A stretch of DNA of 21,265 nt from an uncultured Bacteroidales bacterium. GTDB taxonomy: Bacteria; Bacteroidota; Bacteroidia; Bacteroidales; UBA932. The stretch lies in NCBI GenBank assembly GCA_946405485.1, contig CAMJHJ010000012.1:1-21265 (forward strand), read 5' to 3'. Of the stretch, positions 6,929 through 14,912 are shown piece by piece. Each line of letters starts with the position of its first letter. Within the stretch, counting starts at the first letter, position 1. The position numbers and the translations under genes were made by a program. The notes under the pieces are model-generated. The model saw only the letters and a program-made list of their open reading frames with translations, did no database searches and was not told the DNA's origin.

Positions 6929-9322
6929 TTGAGACACTTCCTGACCCTCACGCTATTGATGCTCCCGGTCCTGCTTTTCGGACAGGCTGCCGGGGCACAG
7001 ACCCTTTCCCTCGACGGAGAATGGACCCTGGACTATTGGCAGCAAGGCAAGACGCCCGTCCGCGGGCCACAGCAGATGGAAGGCGTCGCCTTCCGGACCG
7101 TGCCTGCCACCGTGCCCGGCAATGTCGAACTGGACCTCCAGCGCGCAGGCATCGTCGATTCGCCCGAGCTGGACAGCAACGTCTATCTCTTGGAGCCGTG
7201 GGAGACTTTCCAATGGCGCTACAGCCGCAGTTTCCCGACGCCAGGACTGGCGGCAGGAGAGAGTCTGGAGCTTTGTTTCGAAGGCATCGACTGTCTCTCT
7301 GACATCTGGCTAAACGGGCAACGGATCGGCGGCACGGACAACATGCTGATCCCGTACGCCTTCGACATCACGGAATATGCAGCGCCCGCCGGTGAGGAGA
7401 ATCGCCTGGAGGTTTACCTGCGCTCTTCCGTCATCGAGGGCCGCAGCCAGGTCACGCCGTCCCTGAGCCGCAACAGCCCGAGTCCGGAGAGCATCTACAT
7501 CCGCCGCGCGCCCCATACCTATGGTTGGGACATCATGCCCCGGCTGGTCAGCGCGGGGTTGTGGCGCGGTGTCTCGCTGCAGGTCCGGAAGAAAGCATGG
7601 ATCCGCGACTGCTACTGGTATGTCGAGCGCATCGATCCGGACAGCGGGGATGCGAGGGTTTATCTGGACTACACCCTGTCTTTGCCTTCGGACTTTGTCA
7701 CCGGAAGCCTCAAGGCGTCCTGGCGGATTTCCCTGGATGGACAGACTGCCGCCGAAGGGGAAACCATTCCGGACGCCCATGCGGGACGGATTCAGATTCC
7801 GGTCCCGGACGCACAACTCTGGTGGCCACGCGGCTATGGGGAGCATCCTTTGTACGACGTCTGCTTCTGTCTGACGGACGCGGACGGAAAGCAGCTGGAT
7901 GAGCAACGCCGGCGCCTGGGTATCCGCACGGTCGCCCTGGACCGCTCTGAGATCCATACCGCTGACCAACCCGGCCGTTTCTGTTTCCTGGTCAACGGGG
8001 AACCTATCTTCATCAAAGGCAGCAATTGGACGCCCCTGGACGCCTTCCACAGCCGGGACCCCCAGCACCTGAAAACGGCTTTCGGCATCGCCCTGGACCT
8101 CAACTGCAACATGCTCCGATGCTGGGGAGGGAATGTCTATGAGGACCACCCTTTCTATGACCTGTGCGACGAAAACGGAATCCTGGTCTGGCAGGACTTC
8201 TCCTTCGGCTGCTCCGAGTATCCGCAGGATCCGGATTTCCAGCGGGCCGTCGGAGAGGAAGTGAGGACCATCGTCCGCAAGCTTCGCGGCCACGCCTGCA
8301 TCGCCCTCTGGTCCGGCAACAATGAAAACGATGCCTCAACCCGCTGGAGCATGGCCTCTTTCCGGGCCGATCCCAACCAGGATATCGTTTCGAGGGTGAC
8401 GATTCCGGGGGCGCTTTTCGAGTGTGACCCGACCCGTCCCTATCTGCCGTCTTCGCCGTACTACAGCCCCGAGGTCGTAGCCCTGGGATTCGATCAGCAC
8501 ACGCTGCCGGAAGACCATCTCTGGGGCCCCAGAGGCTATTACAAGGACCCGTTCTATAAGGAAGCGACCTGCCTGTTCGCCAGCGAGACCGGTTACCATG
8601 GCATGCCTTGCCGCGAGAGTCTGGAGCAAATGTTTTCTGAGGAAAACGTTTATCCCTGGAGCGACACGGTAAGCCATGTCTGGAAGGATGCCTGGCTGAC
8701 CAAGTCCGTACGCGAGTCCCCCGCTTACGGCTACGTCCCCAAGCGCAACAACCTGATGATCAATCAGGTGAACATCCTTTTCGGAGAGGTGCCCGACGAT
8801 CTCGACCGCTTCATCGAAGCTTCCCAGTCTGTCCAGGCAGAGGCGCTCAAGTACTTCATCGAACGATTCCGCATCGCCAAGTTCGCGCCCCGGACCGGCA
8901 TTCTCTGGTGGAACATCCGGGACGGGTGGCCCATCATTTCGGACGCCGTGGTCGACTGGTACAACCGGCCCAAGAAGGCCTGCGACTATATCCGAAACTC
9001 GCAGAAGGACGTCTGCGCCATGATCGGAGATGCGGAAGGGAAAGGGCATCCGCTGGTCGTGGCCAACGACACCCGCCGGGCTGTCTCGGGCACGGTCAGC
9101 GTGACGGATGCAGCCAGCGGGAAACGGATCTACTCCGGGAATTATAAGGTCGATCCCAACGGACGGACGGAAGTCGCCCGCCTCAAGCGGCCCTCAGGTC
9201 AGGGAATCTGGCTGATCCGGTATACGACACCGGACGGAGAGCAGGTCAATCACTATCTTTACGGAGACCCTCCTTTCGACCTGGATGATTACCGCCAACT
9301 GATGCGCTCAGTCATCCCATAA
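6929..9322 (+). CDS. Glycoside hydrolase family 2, beta-mannosidase type, secreted
   Basis: This 797-residue enzyme probably removes terminal beta-mannosyl residues from mannans or N-glycan cores in the periplasm. The reading from TTG at 6929 gives a good signal peptide (MRHFLTLTLLMLPVLLFGQAAGAQ); the next in-frame ATG at 6959 shortens it. The order is GH2-like: an N-terminal jelly-roll sugar-binding domain (about 25-220, with SLDGEWTL, ATVPGNVELDL and HTYGWDIMPRL), an Ig-like domain (about 225-335), then a TIM barrel. The acid/base is Glu466 in WSGNNEND and the nucleophile is Glu553 in FASETGYHG. LRCWGGNVYE and GILVWQDFSFGCSEYP are typical of GH2 mannosidases. The tail (about 715-797) is a further beta domain. 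Substrate is inferred from family resemblance; a related exo-beta-glycosidase specificity is possible. It diverges from the DUF4838 gene and converges with GH95. Confidence 0.9.
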   Translation: MRHFLTLTLLMLPVLLFGQAAGAQTLSLDGEWTLDYWQQGKTPVRGPQQMEGVAFRTVPATVPGNVELDLQRAGIVDSPELDSNVYLLEPWETFQWRYSRSFPTPGLAAGESLELCFEGIDCLSDIWLNGQRIGGTDNMLIPYAFDITEYAAPAGEENRLEVYLRSSVIEGRSQVTPSLSRNSPSPESIYIRRAPHTYGWDIMPRLVSAGLWRGVSLQVRKKAWIRDCYWYVERIDPDSGDARVYLDYTLSLPSDFVTGSLKASWRISLDGQTAAEGETIPDAHAGRIQIPVPDAQLWWPRGYGEHPLYDVCFCLTDADGKQLDEQRRRLGIRTVALDRSEIHTADQPGRFCFLVNGEPIFIKGSNWTPLDAFHSRDPQHLKTAFGIALDLNCNMLRCWGGNVYEDHPFYDLCDENGILVWQDFSFGCSEYPQDPDFQRAVGEEVRTIVRKLRGHACIALWSGNNENDASTRWSMASFRADPNQDIVSRVTIPGALFECDPTRPYLPSSPYYSPEVVALGFDQHTLPEDHLWGPRGYYKDPFYKEATCLFASETGYHGMPCRESLEQMFSEENVYPWSDTVSHVWKDAWLTKSVRESPAYGYVPKRNNLMINQVNILFGEVPDDLDRFIEASQSVQAEALKYFIERFRIAKFAPRTGILWWNIRDGWPIISDAVVDWYNRPKKACDYIRNSQKDVCAMIGDAEGKGHPLVVANDTRRAVSGTVSVTDAASGKRIYSGNYKVDPNGRTEVARLKRPSGQGIWLIRYTTPDGEQVNHYLYGDPPFDLDDYRQLMRSVIP

Positions 9323-9327
9323 AAGAA

Positions 9328-9353
9328 AAACCGGGGCCCTCGAGCCCCGGTTT
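9328..9353. terminator. Bidirectional hairpin terminator between GH2 and GH95 genes
   Basis: AAACCGGGGC (9328-9337) and GCCCCGGTTT (9344-9353) form a perfect 10-bp GC-rich stem with a six-base loop, six bases after the GH2 stop and just past the GH95 stop. On the minus strand it is followed by a strong T tract (TTTTTCTTTT). On the plus strand the tract is weaker (TTTCCTTGTTT). It therefore serves both convergent genes, best for GH95. Confidence 0.85.
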
Positions 9354-9359
9354 CCTTGT

Positions 9360-11699
9360 TTAGCGACGCTTCAGGGAGACCACCTTCCCATCTTTCCACT
9401 TCATGTCTATAGTCTCGCCGCCGCGGGTGCGCAGTCCGCGCACGCTGCCGGAGGCCCAGGCCTCGGGCAGCGCCGGCAGCGCCTTGACGCTGCCGTCCGC
9501 GGCGCTCTGGAGCAGCATTTCAGCCACACCGGCACAACCGCCGAAATTGCCGTCGATCTGGAAGGGCGAATGGGCGTCGAAAAGGTTGGGATAGGTGCCG
9601 CCGCCCCGGCGGTAATCTTCGCCTTTGAATCCGTCCGGACTGACATAGCGGAGCAGCCTCCGGTACATCTTATAGGCGCCTTCGGCGTCACCCAGACGGG
9701 CATAAAGGTTGACCCGCCAGCCGCAGCTCCAACCCGTCGTCTCAAAGCCTTTGATTTCCAGGGTCTTGGCACAGGCTTGCCGCAGTTCCTCGCTTTGGAT
9801 GGAGAAGCCCGGATACAAGCCGATCAGATGCGATTGGTGCCGGTGCTGAGGATCCGTGTCCGGCCAGTCGTGGTACCATTCCTGCAAGGCTCCGTTCGCA
9901 CCGATCTTATAGGGACGCAGGCGGGAGAGTTTATCCTTGGCTTCGGCGACAAACTCCGCATCCACGCCCAGCTCTTCCGCAGCAGCGACCGCATCCGAGA
10001 CGCACTCGCGCACCAGGGCAAGGTCTGCCGTGCCGCCATACAGGGAAACGGCCTTGTAGCCGTCGGGCGTATAGAACGCATTCTCGGGGGAAGTCGCAGG
10101 CGAAGTGAGCAACTCGCCGTCCTTCTCGATCAGCCAGCCCAGGCAGAACTCGGCCGCGCCCTTCAAGACCGGATAGTCGCGTTCCAGCGCCGCCCGGTCA
10201 CGGTTGAAGAGCCAGTGCTCCCAGATATGGGTCGAAAGCCAGGCGCCACCCATGGTCCAGTCCGCCCAGCGGGGATCGCCTGTCCCCTCTCCGACCGGCG
10301 TCGCCATCGCCCAGATGTCACTGTTGTGCCCGCAGCTCCAGCCGCGCTGCACGCCGTAGAAATTGCGGGCCGGCGCCACGCCGTTGCCGCTGAGGTTCCG
10401 CACGAACTCCGTCAGGACCTCATGCATTTCCGGCAGGCCCGTGACCTCCGCAGGCCAGTAATTCTCTTCCAGGTTGATATTGACCGTATAGTTGCTGCTC
10501 CACGGCGGTAGGATCTTCTCGTTCCAAAGTCCCTGCAGGTTGGCCGGGACGCCGGGGGTCCGGGAGCAGGAAATCAACAGATAGCGACCGAACTGGAAAT
10601 AGAGCGCCTCCAGTTCCGGGTTGGCGTCCAGGCTGTCCGTGTAACGTTTCAGCTGCACGTCCGTCGGAAGCGCGGCGATGGCGGGATCCGTGCGTCCGAG
10701 ATCCAGGGACACGCGGTCGAAGAACTGCTTATAATCCTGCACGTGCGCTTTCCTCAGCTCGGCGTAAGGCTTTTTGGCCGCGCGGTCCATCACGCGTTCC
10801 GCCTCGGCGACATAATCCTTCCCTTCCGTCGCCGGATTCTTGAACGGGCCGTTGAAGCTCGTGGCGTTCGTGACCAGGAGCAGCACCTCGTGGCATCCGC
10901 GCAGAATCAGGGACTCCCCGTCGAAGGCGACCTCTCCGTCCTTCGGAACGGCCCGCAGCAAAGTACGGAAATGGATGCCCCGGTCCGGGTCATACAGGAA
11001 ATGATCCATCCCTTCGGGCTTGTGGTAATTGGGGAAGGAATGGTAAGCCGCATAACCGCGCAGATCCAGGCCGGCAGTCCCTTCAGCTACGGTCTCGTGC
11101 GGGAGCTGGCACTCCAGGCTTACCCGGGCGTCTATCCCGTTCCGATCCTGAAGCCTCACCACGATGACCGAGTCTGCGCCGGAGACGAAGTAATCCCTTT
11201 CCTGCGTGCCGAAACGGACGGATGCCGTAGCATCAGAGATATCCAAGACCCGCTTATAATCAGCGGCTTCCGCATCCTTGTCAAAAGTGATGCGCAGCGT
11301 CCCGAGAGGCTGGTAATTCTCGCAGTAATGACCCTGCACGCGATGTTGCAGTTCGTCCGCCAGCCGGTAATCTTCAGCATCCAGGGCGGCACGGATCGCA
11401 GGGATCCACTCCCCGTCGGCATACTTTCCTAGCTGATTGCCCGTGGGATAATCTTTCTCTACCGTCTCCCCTTCTCCGGTCCAGAGCGTGATGTCATTGA
11501 GCGAAAGCCGTTCCTCCTTGACTCCGCCATAGACCATGGCGCCCAGCCGGCCGTTGCCCATCGGCAGCGCCTCCTCGAAGAACTCGGCAGGACGGTCATA
11601 ATGCAGTTGCAGCGACGTCTTCTGCGTTCCGCTGCAACCCGCCAGGACAGTTGACATTACACAAATAATGGAAACAATGGAAGGGAAAAACTTGTTCAT
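9360..11699 (-). CDS. GH95 alpha-L-fucosidase-type lipoprotein
   Basis: This 779-residue exported protein belongs to glycoside hydrolase family 95, whose members mostly release terminal L-fucose (commonly alpha-1,2) or sometimes L-galactose. It starts [22 protein letters not shown], a lipoprotein signal with Cys22. The N-terminal beta domain has [17 protein letters not shown] (44-60) and [13 protein letters not shown] (65-77). The (alpha/alpha)6 barrel carries the expected active-site residues: Asn407 and Asn409 in [12 protein letters not shown], general acid Glu539 in [11 protein letters not shown], and Asp716 in FQIDGNFGG. These correspond to the catalytic Asn pair, Glu and Asp known from the bifidobacterial GH95 enzyme. 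Length is normal for the family and no key residue is missing. It has its own promoter and ends at a shared terminator with GH2. Fucose release is the best prediction; exact linkage cannot be read from sequence. Confidence 0.94.
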   Translation of the reverse strand: MNKFFPSIVSIICVMSTVLAGCSGTQKTSLQLHYDRPAEFFEEALPMGNGRLGAMVYGGVKEERLSLNDITLWTGEGETVEKDYPTGNQLGKYADGEWIPAIRAALDAEDYRLADELQHRVQGHYCENYQPLGTLRITFDKDAEAADYKRVLDISDATASVRFGTQERDYFVSGADSVIVVRLQDRNGIDARVSLECQLPHETVAEGTAGLDLRGYAAYHSFPNYHKPEGMDHFLYDPDRGIHFRTLLRAVPKDGEVAFDGESLILRGCHEVLLLVTNATSFNGPFKNPATEGKDYVAEAERVMDRAAKKPYAELRKAHVQDYKQFFDRVSLDLGRTDPAIAALPTDVQLKRYTDSLDANPELEALYFQFGRYLLISCSRTPGVPANLQGLWNEKILPPWSSNYTVNINLEENYWPAEVTGLPEMHEVLTEFVRNLSGNGVAPARNFYGVQRGWSCGHNSDIWAMATPVGEGTGDPRWADWTMGGAWLSTHIWEHWLFNRDRAALERDYPVLKGAAEFCLGWLIEKDGELLTSPATSPENAFYTPDGYKAVSLYGGTADLALVRECVSDAVAAAEELGVDAEFVAEAKDKLSRLRPYKIGANGALQEWYHDWPDTDPQHRHQSHLIGLYPGFSIQSEELRQACAKTLEIKGFETTGWSCGWRVNLYARLGDAEGAYKMYRRLLRYVSPDGFKGEDYRRGGGTYPNLFDAHSPFQIDGNFGGCAGVAEMLLQSAADGSVKALPALPEAWASGSVRGLRTRGGETIDMKWKDGKVVSLKRR

Positions 11700-11726
11700 A
11701 GTACAAAAGATAGTTCAGTTTTATTT

Positions 11727-11757
11727 CAAATATACGGTAAAGGACCTAAATTTGCAA
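11727..11757 (-). promoter_or_regulatory. Promoter of the GH95 gene (TTG-N20-TATATTTG)
   Basis: On the minus strand TTG (11757-11755) precedes TATATTTG (11734-11727) by 20 bases, an ideal Bacteroidetes promoter. The start is predicted near 11723, with a leader of about 24 bases. It overlaps the divergent promoter of the small lipoprotein gene. Confidence 0.75.
11747..11754 (+). promoter_or_regulatory. -7 box of the small lipoprotein gene (TAAATTTG)
   Basis: TAAATTTG is a full TAnnTTTG match 28 bases before the ATG at 11783. The -33 position carries only TTTC. The box directly abuts the -33 TTG of the opposite GH95 promoter, so polymerase binding in one direction could exclude the other. Confidence 0.55.
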
Positions 11758-11782
11758 GATAGAGAAGAAACAGTTAGACAAT

Positions 11783-12196
11783 ATGAAAAAGGCACTGGTT
11801 ATACTCACGCTCGCCGTCCTGGCGGCGATGACCCTCGTCTCTTGCAACAAGGACAAAGGAAAAACGAAAGATCCGCTCAACGCTACCGCCTGGACCGCTT
11901 ATGACGGCGATTATCTGATGGTACTCAGATTTGAATTGGGCACCCTCGCGACATTCTATGTGGGTGACAACAATCTGGAGCGGAGAGGACCCGCTTCCAA
12001 TTCGGCCTATTCGCTGACGGACGACACGAAGGTCACTTTCGCCAACCTGAACGGAAGCATGGACAATACCCGGTTCCGTTTCAAGACAGGCACGCTCGAC
12101 GGTAACTCGATGACGGTTGCCTATGACCGTTGGACGACATCCTCCGGGATAGACAGCCCCAAGGAGCACCTCCAAGCCGTATTCAAGAAAAAATAA
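11783..12196 (+). CDS. Small lipoprotein of unknown function
   Basis: The 137-residue product starts MKKALVILTLAVLAAMTLVSC, a clear lipoprotein signal with the lipid-bearing cysteine at residue 21. The mature part is a short lysine-rich linker followed by a compact, strand-rich domain: TAWTAYDGDYLMVLRFELG, TFYVGDNN, KVTFANLNGSMDNTRFRFKTGTLDGNSMTVAYD. It has the look of the small lipocalin-like/beta-barrel lipoproteins that are abundant in Bacteroidales, but I cannot name a family. It lies 12 bases upstream of another exported protein gene, probably in a two-gene operon driven by the TAAATTTG promoter and ended by the hairpin at 12771. The opposite strand is open through both genes, but the two start/signal-peptide signatures show which strand codes. 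Confidence 0.85.
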   Translation: MKKALVILTLAVLAAMTLVSCNKDKGKTKDPLNATAWTAYDGDYLMVLRFELGTLATFYVGDNNLERRGPASNSAYSLTDDTKVTFANLNGSMDNTRFRFKTGTLDGNSMTVAYDRWTTSSGIDSPKEHLQAVFKKK

Positions 12197-12208
12197 TACT
12201 ACCTCGCC

Positions 12209-12745
12209 ATGAAAAAGATCATTTGCATTGCAGCGCTGCTGCTTGGTTCCCTCGCGGCCTTTGCCCAGGCGAACAAGATTCCCCAGCGACTCGAGTTGGT
12301 CCAGATAGAGATCAACGACGGGCAGATCAATCTCGAAGTGTTCAACATGCCCAAGGACGGGGAGAACAATTATTTCCTCGCATTGGGCAGGCTCGGCATC
12401 GGTGACGAATTCGTTCAGTTGCAGATCGATCCCCTCTCCGAGCTGTTCATCCCTCTCGGCGAGACCTTGGAAGAAACGGTCGAGACGCTCCAGTTCGTTC
12501 AGCAACTGTTTAAGGCTGAGCCTGGAACCGCCATCGAGATGGATGGCTGTATTGGCCTGGCGTTCCCTAACGGCAAGCTGGAGACCGTCCGGGTCGCGCA
12601 CCGGCAGCTTGTGCTCAGCCACATGCTTGAGTTCAGCATCACCCGGAATGGCTACGTCCGCGCAACCCACATCCCCAGATCCGACTTCAACTCCCTGGTC
12701 TCCTCCCTCAACGTCTACCGCAAGCTCCATCCTGAGGAGGAATAA
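12209..12745 (+). CDS. Small exported protein of unknown function
   Basis: The 178-residue product starts MKKIICIAALLLGSLAAFAQ, a cleavable signal peptide probably cut after AFA (residue 19), so it is periplasmic or secreted and not a lipoprotein. The mature protein has no motif I recognise. It shows a strand-rich first half (LELVQIEINDGQINLEVF), a central helical acidic stretch (GETLEETVETLQFVQQLF) and a last part with HRQLVLSHMLEFSITRNGYV. It is separated by 12 bases from the preceding lipoprotein gene, which suggests joint transcription and perhaps a shared envelope role (inferred from spacing only). A strong terminator follows 25 bases after the stop. Confidence 0.85.
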   Translation: MKKIICIAALLLGSLAAFAQANKIPQRLELVQIEINDGQINLEVFNMPKDGENNYFLALGRLGIGDEFVQLQIDPLSELFIPLGETLEETVETLQFVQQLFKAEPGTAIEMDGCIGLAFPNGKLETVRVAHRQLVLSHMLEFSITRNGYVRATHIPRSDFNSLVSSLNVYRKLHPEEE

Positions 12746-12770
12746 CCGGTTATAAAACACAGCGAAAAAG

Positions 12771-12802
12771 AAAAAGACCAGGTTTCAGCCTGGTCTTTTT
12801 TT
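12771..12802. terminator. Bidirectional terminator between exported-protein gene and tRNA-Cys
   Basis: AAAAAGACCAGG (12771-12782) pairs perfectly with CCTGGTCTTTTT (12789-12800) around the loop TTTCAG, and is followed by T to 12802. Read from the other strand the hairpin ends in TTTTTCTTTTT, so it also terminates the minus-strand tRNA transcript. The plus-strand T tract reaches the encoded CCA of the tRNA. Confidence 0.92.
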
Positions 12803-12875
12803 GGAGGTGCGTAGCGGAATCGAACCACTGTGACAGGTTTTGCAGACCTGCGCCTAGCCACTCGGCCAACGCACC
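12802..12875 (-). tRNA. tRNA-Cys (anticodon GCA)
   Basis: On the minus strand a complete cloverleaf can be drawn. The 7-bp acceptor stem pairs GGTGCGT (12875-12869) with ACGCACC (12812-12806). There is a short D arm, an anticodon stem CAGGT/ACCTG around the loop CTGCAAA (anticodon GCA), and a T arm with TTCGATT. The discriminator base is T at 12805 (U73), the key identity base of cysteine tRNAs. The 3' CCA is encoded (12804-12802). An ideal promoter lies just upstream and a hairpin terminator just downstream, so it is a single-gene transcript. Confidence 0.97.
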
Positions 12876-12889
12876 GGAGTTTGGGAATG

Positions 12890-12922
12890 CAAAGATAGAA
12901 AACTATTTCGCAATTCCCAAAA
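12890..12922 (-). promoter_or_regulatory. Promoter of tRNA-Cys (TTTTG-N20-TATCTTTG)
   Basis: On the minus strand TTTTG (12922-12918) and TATCTTTG (12897-12890) are separated by 20 bases, a textbook Bacteroidetes promoter about 15 bases from the mature tRNA 5' end. The promoter is enclosed by an inverted repeat (TTTGGGAAT 12880-12888 / ATTCCCAAA 12913-12921). Confidence 0.8.
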
Positions 12923-12931
12923 TAAATGAAA

Positions 12932-13621
12932 CTACTTCGCCTCGGCGGCAGCAGCGTCGATCATAGCCTTGTTGGCGGTGATGTAGATCTCGACGCGGCG
13001 GTTCTGGGCGCGGCCTTCCTTCGTCTCGTTGGAGGCGACGGGCATGTGGTAGGACTTACCCTCGGCGGTCATGCGGGTGTTGCTGATACCGCAGCCATTG
13101 AGATACTTCTCGACGGACTCGGCCCTCTGGAGGGACAGGCGCTCATTGACAGCGTCAGAACCGGTGTTGTCGGTGTGGCCGTAGATGGTGATGTCGGTAT
13201 CCGGCAGGTCAGCCATCTTGGTGGCGAAGTCCTTCAGGGACTGCTTGGAGGTAGCGCTCAGGTCAGCCTTATTGGTAGCGAAGAGGATACCGCTGTCGAA
13301 GGTAACCTTGATAGCCTCGAGGCCGTTGGCATCCTCGACGGTCTCGACCTTGGCGGCCTCGATCGCAGCGAGTTCTTCAGCCTTCTTGTCCATCTTCTTG
13401 CCGATGATGGCACCGACGCCGGCGCCGATGGCAGTACCGATGGCAGCACCGATTGCCGTGCTCTTGGCATCCTTACCGGCGATAGCACCGGCAGCAGCAC
13501 CCACAGTCGCGCCGACACCGCTACCTACGAGCGTGCCTTCGGCGAGCTTGGACATCGTGGAGCATCCGGGGATCATGATCACCATGGATGCGCAGAGGAA
13601 AATAGAAACTAACTTTTTCAT
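12932..13621 (-). CDS. OmpA-family lipoprotein with glycine-zipper domain
   Basis: From the ATG at 13621 the product is 229 residues, starting MKKLVSIFLCASMVIMIPGC (lipidated Cys20). A longer start at 13654 would add residues before the signal and is unlikely. Residues ~30-75 are a glycine-zipper segment of alternating Gly/Ala (VGSGVGATVGAAAGAIAG and similar), probably membrane-associated. Residues ~105-215 are an OmpA C-terminal domain with TFDSGILFATNKADL, GHTDNTGSDAVNERLS (148-163) and NRRVEIYI (207-214). Asp151 and the Arg pair fit the diaminopimelate-binding residues of this fold. It therefore probably tethers the outer membrane to peptidoglycan. It stands alone between the methyltransferase gene upstream and tRNA-Cys. 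Only an imperfect -7 box (TATCTTTC, 13644-13637) was found upstream. Confidence 0.93.
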   Translation of the reverse strand: MKKLVSIFLCASMVIMIPGCSTMSKLAEGTLVGSGVGATVGAAAGAIAGKDAKSTAIGAAIGTAIGAGVGAIIGKKMDKKAEELAAIEAAKVETVEDANGLEAIKVTFDSGILFATNKADLSATSKQSLKDFATKMADLPDTDITIYGHTDNTGSDAVNERLSLQRAESVEKYLNGCGISNTRMTAEGKSYHMPVASNETKEGRAQNRRVEIYITANKAMIDAAAAEAK

Positions 13622-13719
13622 TGTACTTAAGTATTTGAAAGATAAAGTGTGCAAAAGTCGTTTAAGCGTTCTAATTTATTGAATTATTTCGAAACCGCAA
13701 TACTTCGGAGCGGAAAAAA
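13622..13719 (-). promoter_or_regulatory. Intergenic stretch upstream of the OmpA-like gene, weak promoter candidate
   Basis: This 98-base AT-rich gap separates two minus-strand genes. The minus strand carries TATCTTTC at 13644-13637, one mismatch from TAnnTTTG, about 15 bases before the ATG, with no TTG at the right distance. I see no convincing terminator for the methyltransferase gene here, so the OmpA-like gene may partly be read through from upstream. Confidence 0.35.
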
Positions 13720-14910
13720 TCATTCAACATAAAGCAGAAGGCCCTTCAGATACTCCCCTTCGGGATGATAAATACTGACGCTGTGGTCCGCCGGCTGGTT
13801 CATGCGGTCCAAGATACGGACCCGGCGGCCGGTCTGGGCGGCAGCAGAAAAAACGGCCAGCGAGAATGCCTCCTTATCGACCGCCTGCGAGCAGCTGAAA
13901 GTGAAAACCAGCCCCCCCGGAGCCACTTTTGAGATAGCGGCGGCATTCAGCCTGCGATAGGCCCGCAAGGCATTGTCCAGGGCACCGCGATGCTTGGCGA
14001 ATGCCGGAGGATCGACGATGATCAGGTCATACTTGTCTTCTGGAGCTTCCTTCAGGAAATCGATGGCGTCGCAGCAATAACTGTGATGACGGTCGGCTGC
14101 GCCGGCGAGTGCAACGTTCCTGTCTACCAGCGACATTGCTTTTGCGGAACTGTCTACGGAATCGACGCTCTCCGCTCCTGCCGCAAGGGCGTATACGGAA
14201 AAACCTCCTGTATAGCAGAACAGGTTCAAGACGCGGCGCCCGGCGGCATAACGGCCGACAGCGGCCCGGTTGTCCCGCTGGTCCAGGAAGAAACCTGTCT
14301 TCTGCCCTTCCGTCCAATTGACGATGAAACGGTTCCCGTTCTCCAGGACGACCTGTTCATCATCGTTGAATCCGTCGCATTTGTATAAATAGCCATCCAC
14401 CAATTCCAAACCCGCCTTGAATGGCGCAGTCCCGGAGCTCTTGTCGTATACGGCCTTCAGACGCTCGCCAAACACGGTTATCAAAGCGTCACAGATCTGT
14501 TTCTTGGCCCGGAACATGCCGACCGAATGAGCCTGCATCACGCAGACACCGTCGTACCAGTCAATGATCAATCCGGGAAGGCCGTCCCCTTCGCCGTGGA
14601 CTAGGCGGAAGCAGTTGGTCGACGGATTGTCCACCAATCCGGCCGCTTCGCGGACACGGAGCGCAGCATCGATCATTTCCGTCCAGAATCCCTCACCCAA
14701 GGTCTCGCAACCGAAACCGAGCATACGGACGGCGATCGAGCCGATCTGGTAATGGCCGCAGCCAAGCAGGGAACCATCGGAGGCGAAAACGCCGACCAAG
14801 TCTCCTTCAGAGGGCTGACCGACCGTCTGGGCGATCGCACCGGAAAAAACCCAGGGATGGAATCTCAAAAGGGATTCCTCCCGGCCCCGTTTCAAATAGA
14901 CTTTACTCAT
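13720..14910 (-). CDS. RlmI-type 23S rRNA cytosine-C5 methyltransferase
   Basis: This 396-residue cytoplasmic enzyme fits the class I SAM-dependent rRNA methyltransferases of the RlmI (YccW) family, which in E. coli make m5C1962 in 23S rRNA. It opens with a PUA domain (about 1-75: VYLKRGREESLLRFHPWVFSGAI, then GDLVGVFASDGSLLGCGHY). A linking domain is followed by the Rossmann core. Recognisable motifs are QKTGFFLDQRDNR (203-215), the SAM-binding VLNLFCYTGGFSVYA (227-241), the DPPAFAKHR catalytic-loop motif (300-308) and FTFSCSQ further on. Length matches the family. The ATG at 14910 lies two bases after the stop of the exonuclease gene, so the two are translationally close and share an operon with the lipoprotein further upstream. 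The exact target base in this organism is inferred. Confidence 0.93.
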   Translation of the reverse strand: MSKVYLKRGREESLLRFHPWVFSGAIAQTVGQPSEGDLVGVFASDGSLLGCGHYQIGSIAVRMLGFGCETLGEGFWTEMIDAALRVREAAGLVDNPSTNCFRLVHGEGDGLPGLIIDWYDGVCVMQAHSVGMFRAKKQICDALITVFGERLKAVYDKSSGTAPFKAGLELVDGYLYKCDGFNDDEQVVLENGNRFIVNWTEGQKTGFFLDQRDNRAAVGRYAAGRRVLNLFCYTGGFSVYALAAGAESVDSVDSSAKAMSLVDRNVALAGAADRHHSYCCDAIDFLKEAPEDKYDLIIVDPPAFAKHRGALDNALRAYRRLNAAAISKVAPGGLVFTFSCSQAVDKEAFSLAVFSAAAQTGRRVRILDRMNQPADHSVSIYHPEGEYLKGLLLYVE

Positions 14911-14912
14911 AG

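Noticed and set aside
7310..8293. A minus-strand open frame of about 330 codons within the GH2 gene, and similar frames within GH95 (9570-10511 plus) and the fimbrillin-hydrolase gene (3672-4265 minus)
   Set aside because: All lie entirely inside confidently identified genes and show no domain, signal peptide or promoter of their own.
5268..11699. A complete polysaccharide utilisation locus
   Set aside because: Three glycan-related genes are present, but there is no SusC/SusD pair, sensor or anti-sigma system in the window.
11774..12760. A minus-strand open frame (about 330 codons) covering both small exported-protein genes
   Set aside because: The plus strand has two independent MKK-type signal peptides, an operon-like 12-base gap, a promoter and a terminator; the minus frame has none of these.
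12926..13612. A plus-strand open frame (about 230 codons) opposite the OmpA-like gene
   Set aside because: The Gly-rich zipper and OmpA motifs on the minus strand are decisive.
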